Assembly: GCA_963662395.1 (NCBI GenBank)
Contig: OY759511.1
Location: forward strand, 3,596,001 to 3,660,000
DNA: 64,000 bases
Reading direction: 5' to 3'
From: JAPOXR01 sp963662395
Lineage (GTDB): Bacteria; Pseudomonadota; Alphaproteobacteria; Rhodobacterales; Rhodobacteraceae
A model generated the notes under the pieces. It was not told where the DNA came from and searched no databases. It saw nothing but the letters and a program-made list of their open reading frames with translations. A program made the translations under genes and the position numbers. Positions 1 through 8,664 of the stretch are shown here, piece by piece. How positions within the stretch are numbered: position 1 is the stretch's first letter; each line of letters opens with the position of its first letter.

Positions 1-1
1 T

Positions 2-241
2 GATTATATTGCAAGCCCTGATGCCGATGCTGACGAGATCTACCGTAACGCGGTGCGGTGGATCAAAGCGAATGAAATGAACATCTCGGATTTTCTCCAT
101 AGGCCTTCGTCAATAGGTGACAAAAGGCTTCCCTCAAACGACCTTCTTGGGAGGCTCATTCTATCTCTCAATTCTCAGGATTTGCAGCGAACCTCAATTC
201 CTATGGATGTGGTCGCTAAATTACGCCGCCAACCCGTGTGA
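2..241 (+). CDS. 3' end of an unknown gene cut by the window edge
   Basis: The frame is open from the first bases of the window and stops at TGA 239-241, giving the last 79 residues of a protein that starts to the left. The visible part is mixed polar and charged with a basic end (KLRRQPV) and shows no motif I recognise. The next gene starts at ATG 241-243, overlapping this stop by one base, so the two are almost certainly translationally coupled. An internal ATG at 53 exists, but the open upstream frame makes a truncated gene more likely than a 62-residue one. Confidence 0.6.
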   Translation, partial: DYIASPDADADEIYRNAVRWIKANEMNISDFLHRPSSIGDKRLPSNDLLGRLILSLNSQDLQRTSIPMDVVAKLRRQPV

Positions 242-1134
242 TGCCAAGACTTTTGTTGCTGGCGGCCGGATTCCCGGAACCGATCGGTACACCGCTGTGC
301 AAGAAGCTTGCAAGGGCAAATCCAGGTGTTGAAGCCGTTCCAACAATTCCATTTGAAGGAAGGTTCTATACGGCCGTTTATGCTGACGAACTCTATGATC
401 AGGTAACAACCTATTTCAAGAAGGCTCTCAGCACGCCGGGAGCGGATCCCTGGAAAATTAATTTCGTGTTGCTGTACACGCGGAACGGAGATGACAGTGA
501 TCGATATCTGATTGATAGATTTGGTATGGAAGCTTTGCTCGTTCCGGTATCACCTACACAGAGAGTACAGAAAGCACCTCAATTGCACAAGAATCAGGAA
601 TCGGTAAACCAATTATTTCGAAAGTCAAATAAGTTATTGCGAAACGCAAGAAACGTTCTTCGAACACTAGCGCAGGAAGTGACGAACAGAGATAACAAGA
701 CATGTGTACTCCTGCCACGCAAGAATTTTGGTTCCAAAGTTAATGACATTGCGGATTTCATTCATAACTCAGTCGAAACATGCGAAAGAGTCGAGACATT
801 TGCTAACTCTCTTAGGTATCTTGAAGGCCTCCTTCCAAGAAGCTCTTCGGGCCGGTTCGAGGGTAAAGGCTTGGAATTTTATGCGCCATCTAAGGCAGCG
901 GCAAGACATGGTATTGCTCCTTCGTGGTGCAAGGGTGACCACAAGCCAAGTTGTGTCATCCGTGGACGGCTCCGATTTGGCGTGTGCTTTGACCCGAAAT
1001 TTCACTATGATTGTAAGTTTGGAAAGTCAAGAAGGGGGCCGTCAAGTCGGTGCTTTCCTAGTTGTCATAAGGAACATAGGATAAGACGTGGTCGGAACCA
1101 TATTAATATTGCCCCAAACGATAACATTAGATAG
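241..1134 (+). CDS. Unknown protein, probably frameshifted near its 3' end
   Basis: About 297 codons in the frame starting at ATG 241; a GTG sits just upstream at 238. I do not recognise the family. Residues 1-220 look like a normal globular protein, including a helical Arg/Asn-rich middle. The last ~70 residues (from about base 910) become rich in Arg, Cys and His, which looks like out-of-frame reading. In the +1 neighbour frame the same bases encode a more protein-like end (TSQVVSSVDG..., stop at 1084). A single-base indel near 905-915 is therefore likely. It is coupled to the gene upstream and followed at once by a strong terminator. Confidence 0.55.
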   Translation: MPRLLLLAAGFPEPIGTPLCKKLARANPGVEAVPTIPFEGRFYTAVYADELYDQVTTYFKKALSTPGADPWKINFVLLYTRNGDDSDRYLIDRFGMEALLVPVSPTQRVQKAPQLHKNQESVNQLFRKSNKLLRNARNVLRTLAQEVTNRDNKTCVLLPRKNFGSKVNDIADFIHNSVETCERVETFANSLRYLEGLLPRSSSGRFEGKGLEFYAPSKAAARHGIAPSWCKGDHKPSCVIRGRLRFGVCFDPKFHYDCKFGKSRRGPSSRCFPSCHKEHRIRRGRNHINIAPNDNIR

Positions 1135-1170
1135 AAAGAGGTCATGATCCGTTTAGATCATGACCTCTTT
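1135..1170 (+). terminator. Strong hairpin terminator, probably bidirectional
   Basis: A perfect 15-bp inverted repeat (arms 1135-1149 and 1156-1170, loop of six bases) starts directly after the stop codon at 1134. The left arm opens with AAA and the right arm ends with TTT, so a U tract follows the stem in either direction. Confidence 0.9.
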
Positions 1171-1540
1171 AAATTCCTTTGCTGAGTGTTCGGTTAGCGG
1201 ACTAATTTCCTAATTTTCTGATTTATCAGCATATAAGTCCAACGCGCCTTTTAAGCTAGGCCAGCTAACAAGGAGAGGATGTGCACATCCAACTTGATCG
1301 ATCCACTGATTGACAGATTGCCAACTGTGATAGCTATCCATCTAGCCCAGTCGTGAAGACCGGATCCATGCTTTGGCCTCCTAGCTCACGCTCTCAGCAG
1401 ACATCAGCATATTCTGCCAAGAACTCCGTTTGGAATTCAAGTAAACCCGGTCAGGGCCTTTGATTGATTCCTCGCGAAACCGCAGCAGTATTTGAACATA
1501 GAAATTATGATGTCAATGCCTTGACAGAGTTTTTTTCTTC
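1171..1540. other. AT-richer intergenic stretch without a gene
   Basis: About 370 bases between the terminator and the DUF4338 relic. No open frame of note, RNA motif or repeat is visible. Base composition is clearly more AT-rich than the region that follows, marking a junction near 1540. Confidence 0.5.
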
Positions 1541-2240
1541 GACGTAGCTACAAGGCGACAATCAGGATGACATCCTGACGCCGCAGCCGCTCCCGCCACC
1601 GGCGCTCCAGCGGACGCATCCAGACGCTGCAGGCCAGCCGCGGCCTGCAGCCGGGGTTGGTGCCGGCGCATCCCGTCCGGCGGCGGTGCAGGTGCCCGCA
1701 TGCTCCGGGCCGGTGAAAGTGCAGGCGATGGCCGGCCGTGTCCCGTTGCTCCGCCATCCAGTCATCGGCGAGCCGCCGGACCGGCATGCCTGGCACATGG
1801 CTGGCAAGATGCGGGACCCGGATGCCGGGCAGGGTCAGGAGACGCGAATTCATCACCAACAGGCCGAGATTGGCCCGGCGCGTCCTGTCGTCCCGGCCGA
1901 TCCATTCATCGCGCGCCTTCTGGTGCCATCTGGCGGCATGGAAGGACAGCCCACCGATGCGGCCCACACGCTCGCAGCGGATCCAGTGGTACAGCATCGC
2001 CCTGGGACTGGATGGGCTGTGGTGGCAACGAAGGCCCCGGCCATGCTCCACATTTCCTTGCGCCATGGCTTCGGGTCGCATGTGGGCAGGCGCCTCCGCA
2101 CGGTCTCGCCCGCGGGCAGTAGGGGCTACGCCACCATCCTTTCCGAGTTGTGGGAGCGAGGCTGCGATTGGACCGGGCTGCTACCGATGCCGGGATGGCT
2201 CGCCTGGCGGGTCCGGATTGGGGCCATGCAACAGAAATGG
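1541..2240 (-). pseudogene. Decayed DUF4338 (DruA-like, transposon-associated) protein
   Basis: On the minus strand, one frame (2081 down to about 1700) reads ARDEWIGRDDRTRRANLGL then LLVMNSRLLTLPGIRVPHL and ASHVPGMPVRRLADDWMAE. From memory this is the conserved core of DUF4338 proteins, common transposon passengers and the family that includes Druantia DruA. The usual continuation (Cys-Tyr-x-Ala-Ala region) appears only in another frame near 1690-1720, and the N-terminal part near 2110-2230 sits in a third frame, so at least two frameshifts have occurred. No intact partner gene or terminal repeats were found. Family call from memory of the motif; decay seen directly. Confidence 0.6.
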
Positions 2241-2325
2241 GTTACACCCGATTGCGCGTGACCACTGGCCAATTGCGGGCATTCTGGGTAACAGTCCGGA
2301 CGACAACGACAGAAGGAGGAATTCC

Positions 2326-3609
2326 ATGAAACTCAGGATTGCAGCACTGGCCGTGGCCATCATGTCGATCTCGGCGCCGGCGGCGCTGGCCGACCTGGTC
2401 GTTCCCTGGCTCAGCTACCGGACCGGCCCCTATTCGCCCAGCGGCATCCCGGCCGCCGACGGGTTTGCCGACTACTTCACGCTGCTAAACGAGCGGGATG
2501 GCGGCATCGGCGGCGTGCCGGTCCGGGTCCTCGACTGCGAGACCGGCTACAACACCCAGAAGGGCGTCGAGTGTTACGAGGCGACCAAGGGCGAGGGCTC
2601 GCTGGTCTATGCGCCGCTGTCGACCGGCATCACCTACCAGCTGATACCGAAGGCGACCGCCGACGGGATTCCCATCCATTCCATGGGATACGGACGAACG
2701 GCGGCGGCCGATGGCACCGTCTTCAGCCATGTCTTCAACTTCCCGGCCAATTACTGGGACGGCGCATCGATCGCCATCAACCATGTCCTGTCGCTCAATG
2801 ACGGTGACATCTCCGGCATGAAAATCGGCCTGATCTATCACAATTCGGCCTATGGCAAGGAGCCGATCCGCACGCTGGAGGAGCTGTCGGCCAAGCATGG
2901 CTACGAGCTGATGCTGATGCCGGTGGACCATCCGGGCCAGGAGCAGAAATCGCAATGGCTGGAGATCCGTCGCGAGAAGCCCGACTACCTGCTGATGTGG
3001 GGCTGGGGCGTGATGAATTCGGTGGCGATCCAGGAGGCAGCCAATATCAGGTTCCCCATGGAGAACTTCATCGGCATCTGGTGGTCAGGCTCCGAGAATG
3101 ACGTGCTGCCGGCCGGCGAGCGCGCCGATGGCTACAAGGCGCTGGCCCTGCATGGCGTCGGCACCGACTATCCGCTGATCGACGATCTGAATACCCATGT
3201 CCATGATGCCGGCAAGGCTGCCGGCGCCGGCGACCAGGTCGGCTCGGTGCTCTACATGCGCGGCATGTACGGCGCATTGCTGATCGCCGAGGCGATCAGG
3301 ACTGCCCAGGAAATCCATGGCGTCGGCGACATCACGCCGGCGATGATGCGCGACGGACTGGAGGCACTGGAGATCACCGAGGAGAAGATGGCCGCTCGCG
3401 GCCTGCCGAATTTCGGACCATCCTTCACCGTCACCTGCGAGAACCATGGCGGCCCCGGCCTGGCCATGGTGCAGCAATGGGATGCAATGAAGGGTGAATG
3501 GAGCATCATCACCGACCTGATCCAGCCGGACAAGGAGGTCGTTGACGCCCTCATCGCCGAGGATGCGGCCGCCTATGCAGCCGAACACGGCATCGAGCGT
3601 CGCTGCTGA
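2326..3609 (+). CDS. Branched-chain-amino-acid-type ABC transporter substrate-binding protein
   Basis: 427 residues. Start chosen at ATG 2326 because AGGAGG (2314-2319) lies just upstream and the protein then opens with a clear signal peptide (basic MKLR, hydrophobic core, APAALA cleavage site near residue 22); the same frame is open further upstream but lacks these features. It is a periplasmic LivK-type (type 1) binding protein: GFADYFTLLNERDGGIGGVPV, DxETxYN and the central GLIYHNSAYGKE segment are typical. It captures a ligand for an inner-membrane ABC importer. A LivF-type ATPase follows after 68 bp, but no permease genes are nearby. The true ligand is not predictable; aromatic or carboxylic acids are possible given the downstream CoA-ligase-like gene (inference). 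Confidence 0.9.
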   Translation: MKLRIAALAVAIMSISAPAALADLVVPWLSYRTGPYSPSGIPAADGFADYFTLLNERDGGIGGVPVRVLDCETGYNTQKGVECYEATKGEGSLVYAPLSTGITYQLIPKATADGIPIHSMGYGRTAAADGTVFSHVFNFPANYWDGASIAINHVLSLNDGDISGMKIGLIYHNSAYGKEPIRTLEELSAKHGYELMLMPVDHPGQEQKSQWLEIRREKPDYLLMWGWGVMNSVAIQEAANIRFPMENFIGIWWSGSENDVLPAGERADGYKALALHGVGTDYPLIDDLNTHVHDAGKAAGAGDQVGSVLYMRGMYGALLIAEAIRTAQEIHGVGDITPAMMRDGLEALEITEEKMAARGLPNFGPSFTVTCENHGGPGLAMVQQWDAMKGEWSIITDLIQPDKEVVDALIAEDAAAYAAEHGIERRC

Positions 3610-3677
3610 CGAGAACGGGATCCCGACCCGATGCGGGCTGGGATCCGCCACCGGACCCCCGGAGATTCAGGCCAGCC

Positions 3678-4496
3678 ATGGAAGAGACCGGCTCCGAAGC
3701 CCTGTTGAGCGTCAACAATATCGAGGTTGTCTACAACCACGTGATCCTCGTTCTCAAGGGGGTCAGCCTCGAGGTACCAAAGGGCGGCGTGGTGGCTCTG
3801 CTCGGCGGCAATGGTGCCGGCAAGACCACCACCCTGAAGGCGATATCCAATCTCCTGCACTCCGAGCGCGGCGAGGTCACCAAGGGCGCCATCATCTACC
3901 GCGACCGGGATATCCAGCATCTCGGCCCGTCGGAGATGGTGCGGCAGGGGGTCATCCAGGTCATGGAGGGGCGCCATTGTTTCGAGCATCTTACCGTCGA
4001 GGAGAACTTGATGACCGGTGCCTTCACCAGGCGCGACGGCAGGGCGAGGATCGAGGAGGATCTCGAGCTGGTCTACAGCTATTTTCCACGGCTGAAGGAG
4101 CGACGCAGATCGCAGGCCGGGTACACGTCGGGTGGCGAACAGCAGATGTGCGTCATCGGTCGGGCGCTGATGTCGCGACCGGAAATGATCCTGCTCGACG
4201 AGCCATCCATGGGCCTGGCCCCGCAACTCGTCGAGGAAATCTTCGAAATCGTCCGCAACCTGAATGAACGGGAAGGCGTGAGTTTCCTCCTTGCGGAACA
4301 GAACACCAATGTCGCCCTGCGATTTGCCAGCTATGGCTACATCCTGGAATCGGGAAGGGTGGTGATGGACGGGCCGGCCAGCGAACTCAGCGAGAACCCC
4401 GATGTCAGGGAATTCTATCTCGGCATGTCGGAATCGGGACGCAAATCCTTCCGCGATGTCCGAAGCTACCGGCGCCGGAAACGGTGGCTGAATTGA
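3678..4496 (+). CDS. LivF-type ABC transporter ATP-binding protein
   Basis: 272 residues, cytoplasmic ATPase subunit. Walker A GGNGAGKTT at about 43-51, ABC signature SGGEQ at 151-155, Walker B MILLDEP at 170-176, H-loop replaced in LivF style by LLAEQN. It energises import of the ligand bound by the preceding protein. It carries a basic C-terminal tail (RSYRRRKRWLN) beyond the usual LivF end. Its stop lies inside the next gene, which starts at GTG 4484. A LivG-type partner ATPase and LivHM permeases would be required for a complete importer and are absent here. Confidence 0.92.
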   Translation: MEETGSEALLSVNNIEVVYNHVILVLKGVSLEVPKGGVVALLGGNGAGKTTTLKAISNLLHSERGEVTKGAIIYRDRDIQHLGPSEMVRQGVIQVMEGRHCFEHLTVEENLMTGAFTRRDGRARIEEDLELVYSYFPRLKERRRSQAGYTSGGEQQMCVIGRALMSRPEMILLDEPSMGLAPQLVEEIFEIVRNLNEREGVSFLLAEQNTNVALRFASYGYILESGRVVMDGPASELSENPDVREFYLGMSESGRKSFRDVRSYRRRKRWLN

Positions 4497-4792
4497 CGGT
4501 GGATGACCGGGTCCCCTGTCGGACACCAAGCACTGGCCGAAGCGGCGTAACCAGGATTCCAGCCTGGAAGTTCGACCTGATCAGATCGAAGATCATCGCC
4601 GAACTCGCCGAGGGTGACTGCCCGTTTTCTGCCCTTGCGGAGCGGGTTGGCAGGAGGGTTGCGCCGGAAGATGCTCGCCGGCTTGGCTCGCTGGGCTGGC
4701 ATGTGACCACGGTCAAGCTCGAATTGGAGGTCCGGGGCGAGATCTGTCGCCGGGGCGGGCCCGGGCGGCAGGTCCTGGGATTGCCGTCATGA
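4484..4792 (+). CDS. Small winged-helix-like protein, DUF6958-type
   Basis: 102 residues from a GTG start that overlaps the livF-like gene by 13 bases; no better start is visible. The core (KFDLIRSKIIAELAEGDCPF then LGWHVTTVKLELEVRGEI) resembles the small DUF6958 family with a winged-helix-like layout, in which an HTH-like half is followed by GW-x-TTVKLDLEARG. It ends with TGA overlapping the next gene's ATG (ATGA), so it is translated as part of this operon. Role unknown; a regulatory or protein-interaction role is possible. Family assignment is from memory of the motif. Confidence 0.6.
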   Translation: MAELTVDDRVPCRTPSTGRSGVTRIPAWKFDLIRSKIIAELAEGDCPFSALAERVGRRVAPEDARRLGSLGWHVTTVKLELEVRGEICRRGGPGRQVLGLPS

Positions 4793-6021
4793 CCGCGGGA
4801 AGGCATCATGACCACCTTGAGTTGCGCTCCGGGGATGAGCGGGCCCGCGACCTTGCCCGGGAGTTGCCGGTCCTTGTTGCCCGGGCCAAGGGCCGAGCGT
4901 CGGGCTATGCCGGAATGTTGGCAGACATCGACCCTGCCGACATCACATCGGTGGACAGCCTGGCCGCATTGCCGGTCCTTCGGAAGGCGGAGTTGGTGCG
5001 GCTGCAGTCGGAGGCGCCGCCATTCGGCGGCTTTGCCACCCTCGACAAGACGGCATTCGAGCACCTGTTCCAGTCGCCCGGCCCGATCTACGAGCCGGGC
5101 ATGGCAGGTGGTGACTGGTGGCGGATGGGGCGGTTCCTGCATGCCTGCGGTATCGGGCCGGGCGACATCGTGCAGAACTGCCTATCCTACCATCTTACCC
5201 CGGCCGGCATGATCTTCGAGAACGGGGCGCGGGCGTTGGGGGCAACCGTCATTCCGGCCGGCACCGGCCAGACCGAATTGCAGGTGCAGGCGGCGGCGCA
5301 TTTCGGGACCACCGCCTATGCCGGAACGCCGGATTACCTGAAGACGATCCTCGAGAAGGCCGACGAAATGGGGGTCGGGCTTGACTGCCTGACGAAGGCG
5401 GCGGTTGGCGGCGGGGCGCTGTTTCCCGTCACCCGTCAATTTTATGCCGATCGGGGGATTTCATGCCTCCAGAGCTATGCAACCGCCGATATCGGCAGCA
5501 TCGCCTATGAAACGGTTCCGGACCAGGGGCTCGTGGTCGATGAAGGGGTCGTGGTCGAGATCGTGGTGCCGGGCACCGGCCAGCCGGTCGAGGAGGGCAG
5601 GATCGGCGAGGTGGTGGTGACTACCCTCAACCGGGACTACCCCCTGATCCGGTTTGCCACCGGTGACTTGTCGGCCTTCCTGCCGGGAGCAAGCCCCTGC
5701 GGGCGGACAAATCGCCGCCTGGCCGGCTGGAAGGGGCGGGCCGACCAGACCACCAAGGTCAAGGGCATGTTCGTGCGGCCGGAACAGGTTGCCGAACTGG
5801 TCCGGCGCAGCCCCGGCATTGTCCGGGCCAGGCTCGTGGTCGCGCGCGAAAATGACCAGGATGTGATGACGGTGCTGGCCGAATCAGCTTCCGGGCCTGT
5901 TCCGGACTTCGAGGAACAGGTGGCAACCACTCTCAAACTGCGGGGGGTGGTCGAGTTTCGTGAACGGGGAAGCCTGCCGGATGACGGCAAGGTCATTGAC
6001 GACCAGCGCCTCTATGACTGA
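4789..6021 (+). CDS. Phenylacetate-CoA-ligase-like AMP-forming enzyme
   Basis: 410 residues, starting at ATG 4789 in a 4-base ATGA overlap with the previous gene. PaaK-like adenylate-forming enzyme: QSPGPIYEPG replaces the usual nucleotide-binding T/S-G segment, followed by SYHLTPAGM, the YATADIGSIAYE aromatic/A5-like region, RFATGDLS (A7-like) and GRADQTTKVKGMFVRPEQV (A8 hinge). Such enzymes activate aryl or other carboxylic acids to CoA thioesters via acyl-AMP. Genes of this type often travel with LivKFGHM transporters, suggesting import and activation of an organic acid. Substrate unknown. Confidence 0.85.
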   Translation: MTAGRHHDHLELRSGDERARDLARELPVLVARAKGRASGYAGMLADIDPADITSVDSLAALPVLRKAELVRLQSEAPPFGGFATLDKTAFEHLFQSPGPIYEPGMAGGDWWRMGRFLHACGIGPGDIVQNCLSYHLTPAGMIFENGARALGATVIPAGTGQTELQVQAAAHFGTTAYAGTPDYLKTILEKADEMGVGLDCLTKAAVGGGALFPVTRQFYADRGISCLQSYATADIGSIAYETVPDQGLVVDEGVVVEIVVPGTGQPVEEGRIGEVVVTTLNRDYPLIRFATGDLSAFLPGASPCGRTNRRLAGWKGRADQTTKVKGMFVRPEQVAELVRRSPGIVRARLVVARENDQDVMTVLAESASGPVPDFEEQVATTLKLRGVVEFRERGSLPDDGKVIDDQRLYD

Positions 6022-6051
6022 TCGACAGGTTCAGGCCGGACCCGGAAACGG

Positions 6052-6177
6052 TCAGCCTTGTCGGGCCTTGAAGCGCTTCTGATACTTGTTGATCACGTAT
6101 ACCCGGCCCTTGCGGCGCACGACACGGCACTGGCGATGCCGGGATTTCAGCGAGCGAAGCGAATTTCTGATCTTCAT
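6052..6177 (-). CDS. rpmJ: 50S ribosomal protein L36 (bL36), short form
   Basis: 41 residues, minus strand: it opens MKIRNSLRSLKSRHRQ and ends KRFKARQG. This is the alphaproteobacterial/YkgO-like L36 form; the zinc ligands of the classic form are not conserved (one Cys, CRVVRRKGRVYVINK). AGGAGG lies 8 bases upstream of ATG 6177-6175 on the minus strand. A structural protein of the 23S rRNA domain of the large subunit. It stands alone between the ligase gene and tRNA-Val, as a single gene. Confidence 0.93.
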   Translation of the reverse strand: MKIRNSLRSLKSRHRQCRVVRRKGRVYVINKYQKRFKARQG

Positions 6178-6204
6178 CACCTTGCCTCCTGTCACTGGAG
6201 ATGA

Positions 6205-6279
6205 TGGTGGGCGCGACTGGGATCGAACCAGTGACCCCTACGATGTCAACGTAGTGCTCTTCCGCTGAGCTACGCGCCC
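6205..6279 (-). tRNA. tRNA-Val (GAC)
   Basis: Complete cloverleaf on the minus strand: acceptor GGGCGCG/CGCGCCC, D arm AGCTCAGC..AGAGC, anticodon loop TTGACAT with anticodon GAC, T arm GGTTCGATCC, encoded 3' CCA (6205-6207 on plus as TGG). Confidence 0.95.
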
Positions 6280-6675
6280 CCGTTCCTCTCTGAGCGCCCC
6301 TGCGTTTCCGAGTAAACGGGGTCTATAGCCATCGCATCTGGTCATTGCAACAACCAACTCCGATTTCACGAAGATTTCCGTCCAGGAATTGCCGGATGCG
6401 GTTGCCCGCACTGCCGCCTGGGACGGAGGGGCAGTGCGGGAGTGCGGGCCGAAATGTTGCGCGCAACATGACAGACAGATTCGCCTGCAGGATCCGGGCT
6501 GGGACGAGAAGGGAGACATCACCGTCGATTGTGTTCGGCCTTGCCCGGAGTCGGCGGCTGCGTGGCATAAGGGAGCCATGCGGGTCGCCGCGTCCTCGAG
6601 CGTGAAGGTCAGGATAGCCAGGTTATCGAGAAGGGGAGACAATACCAGTAACCGGAACCTCCGGTTACCCGCGAC
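6280..6675. other. Intergenic region, nothing recognised
   Basis: About 400 bases between tRNA-Val and the IS target duplication. Open frames exist on both strands but have no recognisable motif or start signal. It probably contains the tRNA-Val promoter near its left side. Confidence 0.5.
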
Positions 6676-6684
6676 GCTGCAGGT

Positions 6685-8244
6685 CAGTAATTCCAATCAT
6701 TCCGTCATGTCCTGACTTTCAGCAGATTCAGTCTGTGTTCGGGGGGGGGCCTGGGTGGCCGGCACATGGTGCCGGCGGTGCCTCGCGGAGGTTGTTCGGG
6801 CAACTCGTCGGTGGCGATGGTCACGAGGTACTGGTCCCGGTCGCGGAACACGACATGATCGGCCAGGATCTTCAGCTGATCCGGCATCCGGTAGCGGGCA
6901 ACCCACCGCCGGCGAGCGGCCTGCCATCGGCTGCAGACCATCCGGCATGCGCTCTGCATGAGGAGGGCAATCATGCCCGCCATCGCCGGCACGCCGGAGA
7001 GTGTCCTCGATCCATGGCCGAAGTTGCGCTCGAGATGTTGGAATTTCTTCAGTTCCGGGAACACCGGGTTTTCGACCGTCCGGCGGGTGCGGGCACATTC
7101 GGCCGGCCCGGCGATATCGTGCCTGCCTGCGGGCAGGTCGGTGGCAAAGGTGCCGTGACATGTCTGCTTGCCGGTCTCCGGGGCCCCGGCGGCCCCGAGC
7201 CGGTTCACCTTCAATGCTCCGGGGCCGTCCCTGATCGGCAGGTCATGCATCCACCGGGTGTGGAGCCGGCGCCTGCGCATGGCCTCGCGGCCCGCCCGGT
7301 CCGCCTGGCCTCGTTCATGGCAACACCATGAACATGTTCGTGAAGCGTGACACGGGATGACGGCCGGCAGCCCGGCAGGAAGCCTCCTCCGGAGGCCCGG
7401 ATCGCCTCGCGGACCGGCCGGCAGCAATGGAGATCATCACCCGAAGGGCCGGCTTCAGCCGGACCGCCCGGGGCCCGACACGTCCCGGCCACCGCTTGAC
7501 GGCCGCCCACCCGCGATCCTGCCTGCCTGCACCATCCCGGGGCCGGGGCCACGATGCTGGCCCCGACCATGGCGTGGCAGTGGCGGATGGTCCCGCCCTT
7601 CTGCTTCTGCGCCCGCCGGTTCGAACACTCGATCCCGGCCCTCGAGACGTATCCGGTGCCACCTGCCGCCACCGGCAGATGCCCGGCCGGCCGCCGCAGC
7701 GGCGCAAGGCTGCCTTTCTTCAGAAGCCTGCCGGTCACGTGGTGGAGCCGCGGACCTGCATGCCCGGGCGGAACGCCGTCCGGCATCTTGCGGACATGAT
7801 CGTCGCAGGGAACGGTCCCGATGCCGAACAGGGCAAGGGCACCCGCGCGTCCCCGGCGGGAGAGCATCTGCCGCCGGGCATGCAGGAAGGACGGGGATTG
7901 CAGGAACAGAAGGACATGGCGATGTCGTTCATCGGGATCCGGGCATTCCTGCCGCCTCTCCGGTCCGGAGCCCGGATGAGAGGTCGCGCATCACCTCCAT
8001 GTATCCGGACAAGGGTGTCATGTGCCCCATCTGGCATGGAACGATTCCTTGTACAAGAACAGGACGGGATCAGATGCACCTTTTTGCCCTCGCAAGGGCA
8101 AATGCCCGGTGTTTCCTGCCCGCCAGGGGCGGCGAATCACCCCCCGGGGGCCGACCGACCACGGGACCGGTTCATGGAAAAGAACGGCACCTGTTCGGAA
8201 AGACTTGTCAAAACAGTGCGATAGGGCCAAAATTGGAATTACTG
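6685..8244 (-). mobile_element. IS4/ISNCY-like insertion sequence, decayed copy 1, with ends and target duplication
   Basis: A 1560-bp element bounded by perfect 13-bp inverted repeats, CAGTAATTCCAAT at 6685-6697 and its complement at 8232-8244. The 9-base word GCTGCAGGT occurs directly outside both ends (6676-6684 and 8245-8253), a clean target-site duplication. Inside is a broken minus-strand transposase. A second copy begins at 62666. The 9-bp duplication fits IS4-like elements, but the family is not firmly set. Confidence 0.85.
6700..8060 (-). pseudogene. DDE transposase of the 6.7 kb element, multiply frameshifted
   Basis: Minus-strand pieces in different frames spell one transposase. 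The N-terminal part (8079-7735) includes PMNDIAMSF and a CMPGGRCSPAG segment. The middle has CRWRQVAPDTSRGPG and LHEHVHG. The C-terminal part has ATDLPAGRHDIAGPAECARTR, LKKFQHLERNFGHGSRTLS and LLMQSACRMVC. This order matches a DDE transposase group whose C-terminus reads KxxGYHLEHNFGHGxxHL. No frame spans more than a third of it, so it cannot make a working enzyme. Confidence 0.75.
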
Positions 8245-8253
8245 GCTGCAGGT

Positions 8254-8660
8254 GCTCGAGCAGGTCTGGTGACCATGATCGCAGCGGTCGCACAGAACGA
8301 CCCGGGTGCGGCACCAATTGCATCCGAAGCCCCGACCCGAAGCCCCGACCCCTTGTACACATACCGCTGTCAGGGCGGGCGGGCCCGAGCGCGAAACTGC
8401 CCGAAAACGGTCAGGAACCGGGCATTCACCGCCGGGTGCAGAACCGGTGGTCTTGCGTGAACCAGGGCCGGTGCCACATCGCGCCCTCCGATGCCGGATT
8501 TCCCCCTGTGTCCGGACATGGCTACCCCGGACCGGCAGGTCCGACGCACACGGCAACAGGGGCCGGAAGCAACAGCCGGTCTTGTCGTCACGTGTTGTCA
8601 GATAGACAGTCGAACTCCATGATTCGGCGGCAACTGATTTTTGTTCTATAAATATTCAAT
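8254..8660. other. Intergenic remnant between two IS elements
   Basis: About 400 bases between the target duplication of the first IS and the IS5 element. No recognisable coding content; the last 60 bases before the IS5 end are AT-rich. Confidence 0.5.
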
Positions 8661-8664
8661 TAAT

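Noticed and set aside
1738..2325. Long upstream extension of the binding-protein frame
   Set aside because: It overlaps the DUF4338 relic, is Arg/Pro/Ser-rich, and the RBS and signal peptide clearly place the start at 2326.
3573..4529. 318-codon minus-strand frame opposite livF
   Set aside because: Antisense of the ABC ATPase, composition of a shadow frame.
6238..6696. 152-codon minus-strand frame across tRNA-Val
   Set aside because: It runs through the tRNA and has no motif.
8022..8651. 209-codon plus frame spanning the end of the first IS
   Set aside because: Crosses the IS end and the target duplication; Arg/Pro/Gly-rich noise.
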